Shown here piece by piece: positions 1-7,340 of a DNA stretch of 14,234 nucleotides. The notes beneath the pieces are model-generated. The model saw only the letters and a list, made by a program, of their open reading frames with translations, was not told where the DNA came from and did no database searches. The DNA lies in NCBI GenBank assembly GCA_937892815.1, contig CALBHZ010000196.1, forward strand, positions 1 to 14,234, written 5' to 3'. The position numbers and the translations under genes are program-made. Position 1 is the first letter of the stretch. Each line of letters opens with the position of its first letter. Source of the stretch: an uncultured archaeon (GTDB lineage: Archaea; Thermoproteota; Nitrososphaeria; Conexivisphaerales; CALBHZ01).

Positions 1-120
1 AAATTGAATAAGGGTATTACCTATAGTAATTTAAACCTTTGCATTAAATGTACTAAAAGAATCAAATAATAAATAAAATATTAAATTTACCTCAGGTTTT
101 ACCGTCTAACGTCTCATCGT
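1..120. other. AT-rich intergenic DNA without a recognised gene
   Basis: This stretch downstream of the nitroreductase gene is very AT-rich and has no convincing reading frame or RNA fold. It contains a small perfect inverted repeat (ATTAC at 16-20, GTAAT at 26-30) and several TATA-like runs, which could serve a gene beyond the left edge. Nothing firmer can be said. Confidence 0.5.
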
Positions 121-642
121 TCAAAACTTCTCCCAGTGTACAACTCTAGATAGAGGTTTTCTATTTGGAGGATAGGGCCTTTCCGCTGGCTTGCCTATAG
201 GTACTATTGCAACCGGCCTAACGCCCGTAGGTATTTCCAATATCCTCCTCACCTTTTCCTCATCGAAGGCTCCAACCCAACACGAACCATATCCTAGAGA
301 GTAAGCCGTTAATAGGATATTCTGTACAGCGGCAGCGGTATCCTGAATGCAGTACAGAGTTCTCCCCCTATCCCCATAAGACCTTTCCGATTCGCTCTCG
401 TTAGCGCAGACAACCACTACTATAGGAGCTTCGGTAATGAAGTACTGCCCTAGAGCGGCCTCGGCTAGCAAATCCTTCGTCTTTTCATCCTTTACTACTA
501 TAAATTCCCAAGGCTGCACGTTGCCGGCTGAAGGCGCCCAAGTGCCGGCTTCTAAGATCTTTTTGAGGTCTTCTTCGGGAATGGGGTCAGGCAGGTATCT
601 CCTTACACTCCTCCTACCCTTTATCGCTTCAAATACGTCCAT
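121..642 (-). CDS. Nitroreductase family protein (FMN-dependent oxidoreductase)
   Basis: A 173-residue protein of the nitroreductase fold, normally a cytoplasmic homodimer that binds FMN and uses NAD(P)H to reduce nitro compounds, quinones or flavins. The N-terminus carries the family signature: the basic RRSVRRY at residues 10-16 that contacts the FMN phosphate, followed by APSAGNVQPWEF (37-48). The central AAAVQNILLTAYSLGYGSCWVG (104-125) is the usual helix and strand before the C-terminal flavin-contact segment; VAIVPIGKP follows. The length is normal for compact archaeal members. The ATG start has TTTTAAAG centred about 26 nt upstream, so the mRNA is probably leaderless. It follows the MFS gene on the same strand after a 43-nt gap but has its own promoter. 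The family is certain; the substrate is unknown. Confidence 0.9.
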   Translation of the reverse strand: MDVFEAIKGRRSVRRYLPDPIPEEDLKKILEAGTWAPSAGNVQPWEFIVVKDEKTKDLLAEAALGQYFITEAPIVVVVCANESESERSYGDRGRTLYCIQDTAAAVQNILLTAYSLGYGSCWVGAFDEEKVRRILEIPTGVRPVAIVPIGKPAERPYPPNRKPLSRVVHWEKF

Positions 643-663
643 ACTAGTACGTATAGAGAGGGC

Positions 664-671
664 CTTTAAAA
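664..671 (-). promoter_or_regulatory. TATA box of the nitroreductase gene
   Basis: TTTTAAAG on the minus strand is centred about 26 nt before the ATG at 642, the archaeal spacing for a transcript that begins at or next to the start codon. No Shine-Dalgarno motif precedes the ATG. Confidence 0.55.
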
Positions 672-685
672 CCGTTAAGATGGGT

Positions 686-1891
686 TTAGAACTTTCTAAG
701 CAACATGAAGCTTAGAGTCGAACAGCAGAGGAGCATAACGAAGGAGGTCGTTAATATGAGAGGGGGATGTACGGAGTAGAGGAAGCCTCCTAAGTAAGAA
801 CCTATAGCGCTTCCTAAATAGAAGGAGATATTTAGCATTCCTCCAGCCCTTCCTCTCATATTCTGTACCGTAGTTCTAGCTATCAAAGCGTTTTCAACCG
901 ATATTATGACGGCTACAGCTAAGTTAAACAACATCATTGAGGCGATCAGAACGAGAAATCTATTTGTTAAGAATAGAAGAGGGGTTAATCCAGCTAAGAA
1001 TGTCGAAATAGAGTATAGAATAGCAGGCCTGTACTTCTTCGTAGCTTCAATTACTAACGGAGAGAGGAAGGTAGAGAGAGTTGAAAGGGCTAAAATTAAA
1101 CCCCATTGAGTAAAGGTAGCGATTTCAGCGTACCTTACGACGTATAAGACCGCGAAGTAGTAGAACATAACGGTTCCGGAAATCAGCAACGTAGCTCTCA
1201 ATACGATGAGCGTCTTAACCGCTGAGCTTAACTTCAAGAAATCCCTAAATAGGAAGATATAGGCTCTCCCCGCTTCCTTTAAACCTACCCTCCTCCTCTC
1301 TAGCAGCGTTTCAGTTAACAACTTCCACCTAGGTATCGATATCAGAACAGCTACCAACCCTCCAACGAAGAAGCCGGCTCTCAGACCGTATATTCCGTAT
1401 TGATCTCTAACTATCCCTCCAATTAAAGAGAAGAAATCGTAAGGTACAAACTCGATTATCGTCAATAAGGCAAAGGTCTTAACGAGTAGAAAGGAGGGTA
1501 AAACGTCCATAAATACAGCGTTAAAAGCTGGAAAGTAGAAATAGGAAATACCTTCGCAGATAGCGGCTAAGCTGAGGCTGAGGAAATCGCTAGCGACCGA
1601 GTAAAATATCAACGAGAGGCCGAAAATGAGCGTTCCAAGCCATACTAGCGTTTTTCTTCCTAAGTTATCGGCTAGAAAACCTCCTAGTATCAAAGCCATC
1701 ACGCAGACGATACCTTTAATAGACGCTACGTATCCAGCTATTAGCGCACTGTTGGTTATAGAAAATATGTATTCGGATAGAAATGGATAAGCGATGCCGG
1801 AGGAGGCGTTTACTAGGCAAGCCGTAATAAGCAGGATTTTAACGTTTAAGTGCAGGCTCTGGAGATACTGGATGAGGCCTTTAATCGTCAA
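686..1891 (-). CDS. MFS transporter
   Basis: A 401-residue integral membrane protein with about 12 hydrophobic segments, consistent with the major facilitator superfamily. The loop after the second helix has the family motif GGFLADNLGRK (residues 70-80, pattern GxxxDxxGRK). A basic, charged stretch around 187-220 fits the cytoplasmic loop between the two six-helix halves, and a shorter motif-A-like loop lies near 340-350. The start is TTG at 1891; no ATG occurs in a useful place, and the first helix needs this start. The gene lies in the same reading frame as the DUF885 gene, separated only by its TAA stop and one codon, so it is presumably co-transcribed and translated by re-initiation. The substrate cannot be predicted; drug or metabolite export is a common role for such single-gene archaeal transporters. 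Confidence 0.85.
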   Translation of the reverse strand: MTIKGLIQYLQSLHLNVKILLITACLVNASSGIAYPFLSEYIFSITNSALIAGYVASIKGIVCVMALILGGFLADNLGRKTLVWLGTLIFGLSLIFYSVASDFLSLSLAAICEGISYFYFPAFNAVFMDVLPSFLLVKTFALLTIIEFVPYDFFSLIGGIVRDQYGIYGLRAGFFVGGLVAVLISIPRWKLLTETLLERRRVGLKEAGRAYIFLFRDFLKLSSAVKTLIVLRATLLISGTVMFYYFAVLYVVRYAEIATFTQWGLILALSTLSTFLSPLVIEATKKYRPAILYSISTFLAGLTPLLFLTNRFLVLIASMMLFNLAVAVIISVENALIARTTVQNMRGRAGGMLNISFYLGSAIGSYLGGFLYSVHPPLILTTSFVMLLCCSTLSFMLLRKF

Positions 1892-1894
1892 AGC

Positions 1895-3475
1895 TTACAT
1901 CCGTTCGATGATATCAAAAAACATGGGTAAAGGAACGCTTCCCTTATAGAGAATTAGATCGTGAAACCATCTATCCGAATACCTTCCTTTCAACATATTC
2001 CTCGCTTTATCCTTTAACTGCTTTATCATCACCTTTCCTAGATAGTAACTCATAGGGTATCCAGGAGCTATTATATACCTCTTCACTTCAGCTCTAGCTG
2101 CTTCCTCGGACATTCCCGTCTCAGAGGTTAGGAGCTTAACGGCATCCTCTATCGCTATCTCTCCTATCGATAGCTTTACGTCTAAAATCACCCTTACAGC
2201 TCTCCATAGAGCGTCTATAGCTTGTACTAGCTTGCCCTCAGCATCCGCATAAAAACCCAACCTTTTCATCTCCTCTTCACAGTAGAAAGCCCATCCTTCA
2301 ATGGATTCAGTAGGCTGGCATAGAAGTCTAATTGGCCTAATTTTAGAGAACATGCATGTGAGCTGGAGATGGTGGCCAGGGTAAGCTTCATGAACTAAGG
2401 TATTTGCTAAGCAGCTATAACAGGCCTCCTTCAACATCTCCTCTCTCTCCGATGGCGTTATCATGTACAATCCAAGCTTATACTCATCGAAGGGAGCAGG
2501 GGGAATGTAGGCTGCAAAGGGTATCGTGTGTCTCAAATATTCTGGAGTCTCTACTATCTTAACCTCCTCCCTATCCGGTAAAGTAGCGAAGTCTCTAGCT
2601 TTAATGAACTCCTTAGCCTCTTTTAGTAGCTTTGAGACGTACTCTTTTACCTCGCTATAACTCTTGGGATGATGGGATTTGACTAAGTTTAGCGCCTCTA
2701 GGTAATTTTCATTTCCTATGATTTCAATAGCTAGCTTTCTCGCTCTTTCCCTTTCATCCTCAGCTCCGCGTTCTCCAAGCTTTACTATATCGTCTATACT
2801 AATGTTTATTCTTCTAACTCTCAAGAGCTCTTCAAAAGCCTCCCTACCTATGTAGTACCTTTCACTAGACTTAGGAAGGACCTCCCTTTCAAGCCATTCT
2901 CTGTAATCCTTAATTGCTTTTATGACCTCTTCAGCTTCTCTCAACTCTCCTAAGCACTTAGCTTTATACGTCCTCTCTAGACTAGCTATTAGCGAAGGTA
3001 AACCCGAAACCTCCTCTATCGCTATCTCTACGTACGGTTTAACGGGTTCTTCAATCCTTTCTTTAGATTTTTCGAGATAATCGAGGGCCTTTTCAAGCCT
3101 AGATTTAATAGCGTTAAATCTCTCCTCTAAAGGCCTCGTCTCCCTTTGAAATAATAGGAAAAGCGAATCTCCTAGTTCCGAGGGAGCACGAGGATACTTC
3201 CTCCAAAACTGGAGCTTTTCCCTTCCGAAGAGCTCGTTATCTATAAAGTACAGAGCTAGCTCCCTATCTATACGATCTTCGAAGACTTCCGCATCTACTT
3301 TCTCAAACCTTCTCCTATATTCCTTCAACATCTCTATTTTCTCGAGCTCCGATTTCTTAGAGGGATCTGGAAGCAATGGATCGTATTCGTGAAGCCCTAG
3401 CCAAGTTCCCCATATCGGTTCTCTCCTTATAATTTCATTGAAAAATTCATTTGCTAGTAAGCTGAACTCTTCCAT
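1895..3475 (-). CDS. DUF885 family protein, putative zinc metallopeptidase
   Basis: A 526-residue cytoplasmic protein (no signal peptide or membrane segment) of the DUF885 family. The hallmark is HEAYPGHHLQ at 362-371, a gluzincin-like metal site, followed by EGWAFYCEE (393-401), which supplies a downstream glutamate. PGYPMSYYLGK (471-481) is another conserved C-terminal block. The N-terminal 300 residues are mostly charged helix, as usual. Few members have a known activity, so peptidase function is inferred from the metal motif and the resemblance to M32-like carboxypeptidases. The ATG at 3475 has TTTATATC centred about 25 nt upstream. The MFS gene directly behind it suggests a shared job, perhaps peptide turnover with export or import. 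Confidence 0.85.
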   Translation of the reverse strand: MEEFSLLANEFFNEIIRREPIWGTWLGLHEYDPLLPDPSKKSELEKIEMLKEYRRRFEKVDAEVFEDRIDRELALYFIDNELFGREKLQFWRKYPRAPSELGDSLFLLFQRETRPLEERFNAIKSRLEKALDYLEKSKERIEEPVKPYVEIAIEEVSGLPSLIASLERTYKAKCLGELREAEEVIKAIKDYREWLEREVLPKSSERYYIGREAFEELLRVRRINISIDDIVKLGERGAEDERERARKLAIEIIGNENYLEALNLVKSHHPKSYSEVKEYVSKLLKEAKEFIKARDFATLPDREEVKIVETPEYLRHTIPFAAYIPPAPFDEYKLGLYMITPSEREEMLKEACYSCLANTLVHEAYPGHHLQLTCMFSKIRPIRLLCQPTESIEGWAFYCEEEMKRLGFYADAEGKLVQAIDALWRAVRVILDVKLSIGEIAIEDAVKLLTSETGMSEEAARAEVKRYIIAPGYPMSYYLGKVMIKQLKDKARNMLKGRYSDRWFHDLILYKGSVPLPMFFDIIERM

Positions 3476-3495
3476 ATGTACCTTGAGAAGGAATT

Positions 3496-3504
3496 GATAT
3501 AAAA
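3496..3504 (-). promoter_or_regulatory. TATA box of the DUF885-MFS operon
   Basis: TTTTATATC on the minus strand, within a longer T/A run, is centred about 25 nt before the DUF885 ATG. It sits in the 39-nt gap after the 70-residue protein gene, so the DUF885-MFS pair has its own promoter. Confidence 0.55.
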
Positions 3505-3514
3505 AATTAAATGT

Positions 3515-3727
3515 CTAAACAGCCTTCTCCATTAATCTCCTTCTCCTTAGGATAGAATAGACTATGCTTAGGAACTCATCTCTGCTTATCATACCCTGAG
3601 CTAAGGCCGTATCGCAATCCACGCCGGTTCTCCGCTCTATCTCCCTATCTATTTCCAATCTATCTTCGTGAGTCGTTTGCCAATACAACCCTAATTGCTT
3701 AAGCCATTCACGAACTAGTATGCTCAT
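3515..3727 (-). CDS. Hypothetical 70-residue protein
   Basis: I do not recognise a family. The protein starts MSILVREWLKQLGLYWQTTH and is mostly charged, probably helical, with a basic RRRR cluster near the C-terminus, and has no cysteine motif beyond a single Cys, no membrane segment and no signal peptide. A TTG at 3748 in the same frame would add seven residues, but the TATA box (3751-3757) lies only a few nucleotides from it, whereas it lies 27 nt before the ATG at 3727, which I therefore chose. Typical codon use and a good promoter support a real gene. It lies between the UbiD-type and DUF885 genes on the same strand, but separate promoters argue against a single operon. Confidence 0.6.
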   Translation of the reverse strand: MSILVREWLKQLGLYWQTTHEDRLEIDREIERRTGVDCDTALAQGMISRDEFLSIVYSILRRRRLMEKAV

Positions 3728-3750
3728 TAACGTCTTCTTACCCTTCAACG

Positions 3751-3757
3751 TATATAA
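3751..3757 (-). promoter_or_regulatory. TATA box that decides the start of the 70-residue protein
   Basis: TTATATA on the minus strand is centred 27 nt before the ATG at 3727. It is too close to the upstream TTG at 3748 to serve it, so the shorter protein is favoured. Confidence 0.55.
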
Positions 3758-3762
3758 TTTTT

Positions 3763-3803
3763 AAATAAGAAGATAAGGCTTATTTTGTCCTCTACAGGAG
3801 GAC
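3763..3803. repeat. Two small inverted repeats behind the UbiD-type gene
   Basis: AAATAAG (3763-3769) pairs with CTTATTT (3779-3785), and GTCCTC (3787-3792) pairs with GAGGAC (3798-3803) around a 5-nt loop. They fill the short gap between the UbiD-type stop codon and the promoter of the 70-residue protein. They could end transcription of the first gene or bind a regulator of the second. The sequence alone does not decide. Confidence 0.35.
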
Positions 3804-3811
3804 CGTCCGCC

Positions 3812-5155
3812 TTATAGGTAATCTTCAAGCTTAGCGTCGTAGAATTCGGCTCTCTTGAACTTGTCCCTCTTATCGAACGGCACCGTTGCATCTATCCCGA
3901 TTTTCGTCCTTATTCCCTCCTCAGTTATCGGTATAATCTCATGGCTCCGGGCTCTTCCGAAAATTAAGAGGTCTTTCTCCGCGTCAAACCTCGTCGCTAT
4001 AGCCCATTCAACGTCTTCTAGGTCGTATATATCTACATCGTCATCTACTACTATCACTACATCGACTTCCCTCATAGCTCCGAGTACAGCATACATTATA
4101 TTCCTTTGAAGGCCTTCATGATCTGGATGCTCCTTTTTTATTTGTATAATAGCGTGATGCCTACATAAACTGCCTGGAGTTAAATACACCTTCTTTACTA
4201 TAGGGCTTACAGCCCTAGCTGCTTTATAAATAGCGTACTCTCCCTGAATCCCTCTTAAAATGTGGCTCTCGGTTCCTCCTATAATAGCATAGTAAATCGG
4301 GTTATTCCTAAAGGTTATAGCGCTTACATAGAATATGGGAGCTGGAGAAACTACCGAGTAAGTTCCTGGATATTCTTGGAAAGGCCCTTCCATCTCAAAC
4401 TTTCTAGAAGTCAGCTTTCCTTCTAAAACGAACTCCGAGTGAGCTGGTACGTAGAGATCAACGGTTTCGGCTTTAACTAGCTCAACGGGTTCTCCTAGGA
4501 AGCTCCCAGCTAATCCGAACTTATCCGATTTAAGTTGAACCTTGCTGGTAGCCGCTAGAAGCAGTAGAGGGTGGACCCCTATAGCTACGGCAATTTCCAA
4601 ATCCTTCCCCATTTTAGCGGCTTTCTCTAACATCATTCCAAGCCTTCGATTCTTATCTATGTGCAACAATGCTTTATTCTTCCCCACTACGCAAATTCTG
4701 TGAACTGAGAAATTACACCATCCCGTTTCTGGGTCTTTCGTTATCGTAATTCCTCCAGTTATATAACGCCCGGCATCTCCATAAGCTGCATGTATTACGG
4801 GTAGATACTTCAAGATATCAGTTTTATCTCCAGTAACTATGTTCTCCTTACATGGTCCTGAGCTTACCTTTTTAGGTAGAACGTCCCTTTGATACGCCTC
4901 TTCTAATTTATGTATGATGTTCATGGGATCTGAAGGATCAACTCCTAGAAGTAGAGATAGGAATCTTCTATTGCTTAACATTCCAGATAAAACCGATACA
5001 TCGTATCCTTTCACCTTTTCAAAGTAAACTACCTTTTTACCATCTAGTTTCTTGTAAACTCCAGCAAGCTCGTACTTCCAATCAACTTCCTTTTTTATTA
5101 CCTGTACCTCGTTAGCTTCTTTAAATAGCTCTAAAGCGCTTCTTAAGTCCTTCAT
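3812..5155 (-). CDS. UbiD family decarboxylase (prFMN-dependent)
   Basis: A 447-residue UbiD-family enzyme, which reversibly decarboxylates unsaturated acids with prenylated FMN, a divalent metal and potassium. By comparison with the fungal Fdc1 and bacterial UbiD pattern the key residues are present: N148 and R153 in WCNFSVHR, H165 in ALLHIDK, E222 in GSFLGEPVELV, and the catalytic pair E256/E261 in EMEGPFQEY. So the protein should be active. In archaea with the modified mevalonate pathway, a UbiD homologue decarboxylates trans-anhydromevalonate 5-phosphate; that is a reasonable but unproven role here, since neither its partner dehydratase nor a UbiX prenyltransferase is in this window. The ATG at 5155 is preceded by a TATA box at leaderless spacing. 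It diverges from the MBL hydrolase gene. Confidence 0.9.
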   Translation of the reverse strand: MKDLRSALELFKEANEVQVIKKEVDWKYELAGVYKKLDGKKVVYFEKVKGYDVSVLSGMLSNRRFLSLLLGVDPSDPMNIIHKLEEAYQRDVLPKKVSSGPCKENIVTGDKTDILKYLPVIHAAYGDAGRYITGGITITKDPETGWCNFSVHRICVVGKNKALLHIDKNRRLGMMLEKAAKMGKDLEIAVAIGVHPLLLLAATSKVQLKSDKFGLAGSFLGEPVELVKAETVDLYVPAHSEFVLEGKLTSRKFEMEGPFQEYPGTYSVVSPAPIFYVSAITFRNNPIYYAIIGGTESHILRGIQGEYAIYKAARAVSPIVKKVYLTPGSLCRHHAIIQIKKEHPDHEGLQRNIMYAVLGAMREVDVVIVVDDDVDIYDLEDVEWAIATRFDAEKDLLIFGRARSHEIIPITEEGIRTKIGIDATVPFDKRDKFKRAEFYDAKLEDYL

Positions 5156-5177
5156 CGCCCTACTCTACAATATCATA

Positions 5178-5185
5178 TTTTTAAA
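5178..5185 (-). promoter_or_regulatory. TATA box of the UbiD-type gene
   Basis: TTTAAAAA on the minus strand, inside a T6A5 run, is centred about 26 nt before the ATG at 5155. It lies in the 104-nt gap shared with the divergent MBL hydrolase gene. Confidence 0.55.
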
Positions 5186-5259
5186 AAAGCTTGCTTAACG
5201 ATATGCAACTTCGTTAAAAGATAGAAATATTTACTTACTGACCGTTTTTAGAGGGAAGT

Positions 5260-5862
5260 ATGCGGATAAAGACGCTAGTAGTAGGCACCCTCTACACTAA
5301 CTGTTACGTAGTATACGAGGGAGATGAAGCCTTCATCATAGATCCAGGTGCTGAAGCGGATTACATCTTAGAGCAAGTAAAAGGGCTTAAGGTTAAAGCC
5401 ATTTTGGCAACGCATGGACACTTCGATCATATACTAGCCGTTGAAAGGCTTAAAAAGACCCTCAAAGCCCCCTTCTTAATTCATCCAGCCGACGGATGGA
5501 TAATGGAGGAATCCTTGAAATGGATAAATCCTCCTAGACCTGCTCCTGAAATAGATGCGCCTCTAATTGGAGAGCTCGGTCTTAAAGGCCATAAATTCGA
5601 GGTAATCCATACTCCTGGACATACCCCGGGAAGCGTATCGATATTAGTAGATAATGAAATACTATTTTCAGGAGATACGCTCTTCCAAGGTTCGGTAGGG
5701 AGATATGACTTTCCAGGAAGCTCGCTTGAAGATCTGAAGAAGTCGATTAAGAAGTTAATGGAGCTCCCCGATCGCGTAAAGGTATATCCAGGCCATGGAG
5801 GAGAAACGACGATAGGAGATGAAAGAAGGGAGAATTGGTTCATTATTACTTATCTTCTATAA
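5260..5862 (+). CDS. MBL fold metallo-hydrolase, glyoxalase II-like
   Basis: A 200-residue metallo-beta-lactamase-fold hydrolase of the glyoxalase II/YcbL-like group, normally a cytoplasmic enzyme with two zinc or iron ions that hydrolyses thioesters. All metal ligands are visible: HGHFDH at 52-57 (H52, H54, D56, H57), H121 in TPGHTPGS, D139 in SGDT and H179 in YPGHGGET. The C-terminal TTIGDERREN is the usual end of short single-domain members, so the protein is complete. GAGGG lies 5 nt before the ATG, one of few clear Shine-Dalgarno motifs here, and GAAATATTTA about 32 nt upstream could be the TATA box, giving a short leader. The true substrate is not predictable. Confidence 0.9.
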   Translation: MRIKTLVVGTLYTNCYVVYEGDEAFIIDPGAEADYILEQVKGLKVKAILATHGHFDHILAVERLKKTLKAPFLIHPADGWIMEESLKWINPPRPAPEIDAPLIGELGLKGHKFEVIHTPGHTPGSVSILVDNEILFSGDTLFQGSVGRYDFPGSSLEDLKKSIKKLMELPDRVKVYPGHGGETTIGDERRENWFIITYLL

Positions 5863-5863
5863 G

Positions 5864-5872
5864 CTTAAATAC
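5864..5872 (+). promoter_or_regulatory. TATA box that decides the start of the HEPN gene
   Basis: CTTAAATAC, just after the MBL stop codon, is centred 26 nt before the ATG at 5894. It supports that ATG rather than the in-frame ATG at 5819 inside the MBL gene. Confidence 0.5.
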
Positions 5873-5893
5873 GGAAATTTAAACAAAGAGGAT

Positions 5894-6256
5894 ATGGAAG
5901 GATCTCTTTTAGCAAAAAACTACCTAGCCAGATCTTCCGCTAGAGTACTAGATGCTAAAAACGCTCTGAGATCTGGTGCTCGATCCTATAGCCTTGAATA
6001 CTGTAAGGATGCGATTGAGCTCATAATAAAGGCCTGTCTTACCTTTAAAGCCATACCTTGCGAAGGGAAACTTGAAGATATAATCGAGGAAAATAAGGAA
6101 GCTTTGCCGGAACAGCTTAGGGAAGTAGTGGATAAGGCTTTATCCCTACTAAAGAACTTAAGGGAAGAACGGATTGCCGAACAAATTAACGAAGTTGATG
6201 AATTAGGCAAACGAGCTGCTATGATAATCCACGCGTCTGAGAGAGAGCATGTATAG
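5894..6256 (+). CDS. HEPN domain protein, putative RNase
   Basis: A 120-residue all-helical HEPN-domain protein. MEGSLLAKNYLARSSARVLD followed by an alternating helical stretch and DAIELIIKACLTF (39-51) is the typical HEPN core. The last helix contains R107 and H113 in KRAAMIIH, an Rx5H spacing that fits the Rx4-6H active-site motif of HEPN ribonucleases such as the toxin half of HEPN-MNT pairs. No nucleotidyltransferase (MNT) antitoxin lies beside it, so its role is open: a solo regulator, a toxin with a distant antidote, or an RNA-processing factor. An ATG at 5819 in the same frame would overlap the MBL gene by 44 nt, but the promoter and the domain boundary favour 5894. Its stop codon touches the stop of the convergent aminopeptidase gene. 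Confidence 0.75.
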   Translation: MEGSLLAKNYLARSSARVLDAKNALRSGARSYSLEYCKDAIELIIKACLTFKAIPCEGKLEDIIEENKEALPEQLREVVDKALSLLKNLREERIAEQINEVDELGKRAAMIIHASEREHV

Positions 6257-7264
6257 CTAGCGTTCTAAAAACATCCTCAATAACTCCATTAAACTCTCCA
6301 CATCGTTTAACCTCACGTACTCAACTACGCTATGAGTATATTTAACGGCTACTCCTATAGCTATGGAAGGGACGTTTATCCTCTGAAAGGCTACGATGTC
6401 GGTGCCTCCGCCGGCCGAAGCGATCTGAACGGGTATGTTGTTGCTTTTAGCAAGCGCTACAATATCCTTAGCTAGGTTTGGATCTAATATAGACGAATTA
6501 TCAATTGCCCTTATAACTGGTCCGTTGCCGGGAGCTAGAGGGCCAGTTATGACTGGATTACAACAGCTTGTGGTATCTACGACTACAACGAAGTCCGGCT
6601 TTAATCTATGAGCTAAAGCGTAAGCCCCTCTACAGCCAACTTCCTCTTGAGAGGTCCAAGAGAAATAGATCCTGCATTTGGGTTTAACTCTACCTCTTTT
6701 TACTTCATTTAGTAGTTCAACGAGTAGGCTACAGCCTAACCTATCATCGATCGCTCTACTAACCAGGACCCTACCTTTATTTAGTAAACGCCAAGGTTTG
6801 TAAAAGGTCACTTGATTTAAGAGCTCGACTCCTAATTCCCTTACCTCATCTGCTGATGTAGCTCCTACATCTATGTACAGCTCATTCCACGGAATTACTC
6901 TGGCCTCCTTTTCTAATTGTAGATGAGGTGGAGCTATACCGATCACCCCCGGAATATCACCTCCATCACTGTGAATTGTAACGTGTTGACTAATTAAGAC
7001 TCTATCGTCGATTCCTCCTACCTTTCTAAACTTGATTTTCCCGTCTTCCTCTATATTCGTAACAACCAATCCTATCTCATCCATATGTGCGGTTAGCAGT
7101 ATCGACCTATCTCCCTCCCCGATACTTACCGTTAAGTTCCCTAAGGCATCTACTTCTACGTTCTCTTCCTTAATCAAAGATCGGATGGTTTCCCTTACTT
7201 TAGCTTCATATCCGGAAACTCCGGGAATCTGAATTAGCTTTTGAAGCGTAGATAACACGCTCAC
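6257..7264 (-). CDS. M42 family aminopeptidase
   Basis: A 335-residue M42-family peptidase, the group of archaeal tetrahedral (TET) and deblocking aminopeptidases that form large cytoplasmic dodecamers and trim peptides released by the proteasome. The two-metal site is complete: H60 in TAHMDEIG, bridging D173 in AIDDRLG, the E207-E208 pair in SQEEVG, D230 in VVVD and H311 in KYTHSVVEY. GGGTDI (285-290) is also conserved. The start is GTG at 7264, with TTTTAATA centred about 27 nt upstream; a second GTG two codons in is an alternative. It shares a 76-nt promoter region with the divergent radical SAM gene. Which N-terminal residues it prefers cannot be read from the sequence. Confidence 0.92.
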   Translation of the reverse strand: MSVLSTLQKLIQIPGVSGYEAKVRETIRSLIKEENVEVDALGNLTVSIGEGDRSILLTAHMDEIGLVVTNIEEDGKIKFRKVGGIDDRVLISQHVTIHSDGGDIPGVIGIAPPHLQLEKEARVIPWNELYIDVGATSADEVRELGVELLNQVTFYKPWRLLNKGRVLVSRAIDDRLGCSLLVELLNEVKRGRVKPKCRIYFSWTSQEEVGCRGAYALAHRLKPDFVVVVDTTSCCNPVITGPLAPGNGPVIRAIDNSSILDPNLAKDIVALAKSNNIPVQIASAGGGTDIVAFQRINVPSIAIGVAVKYTHSVVEYVRLNDVESLMELLRMFLER

Positions 7265-7287
7265 GTTTTAATATATGAGGAAACAGC

Positions 7288-7318
7288 TATTAAAATTACC
7301 TTAAGTAAACGTTAAAGC
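7288..7318. promoter_or_regulatory. Back-to-back promoters of the M42 and radical SAM genes
   Basis: On the minus strand TTTTAATA (7288-7295) is centred about 27 nt before the GTG of the aminopeptidase. On the plus strand GTTAAAGC (7311-7318) is centred about 27 nt before the GTG of the radical SAM gene. Both spacings point to leaderless transcripts beginning with GTG. Confidence 0.5.
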
Positions 7319-7340
7319 TCAGGACGTTGAAGCGAGATGT

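Noticed and set aside
5481..5843. A 120-codon open frame antisense to the MBL hydrolase gene
   Set aside because: It is serine- and proline-rich, has no promoter or motif, and exactly mirrors a strongly conserved zinc hydrolase on the other strand.
5819..5893. Longer HEPN protein starting at the ATG at 5819
   Set aside because: It would overlap the hydrolase gene by 44 nt and add 25 residues outside the HEPN fold; the TATA box and domain boundary fit the ATG at 5894.
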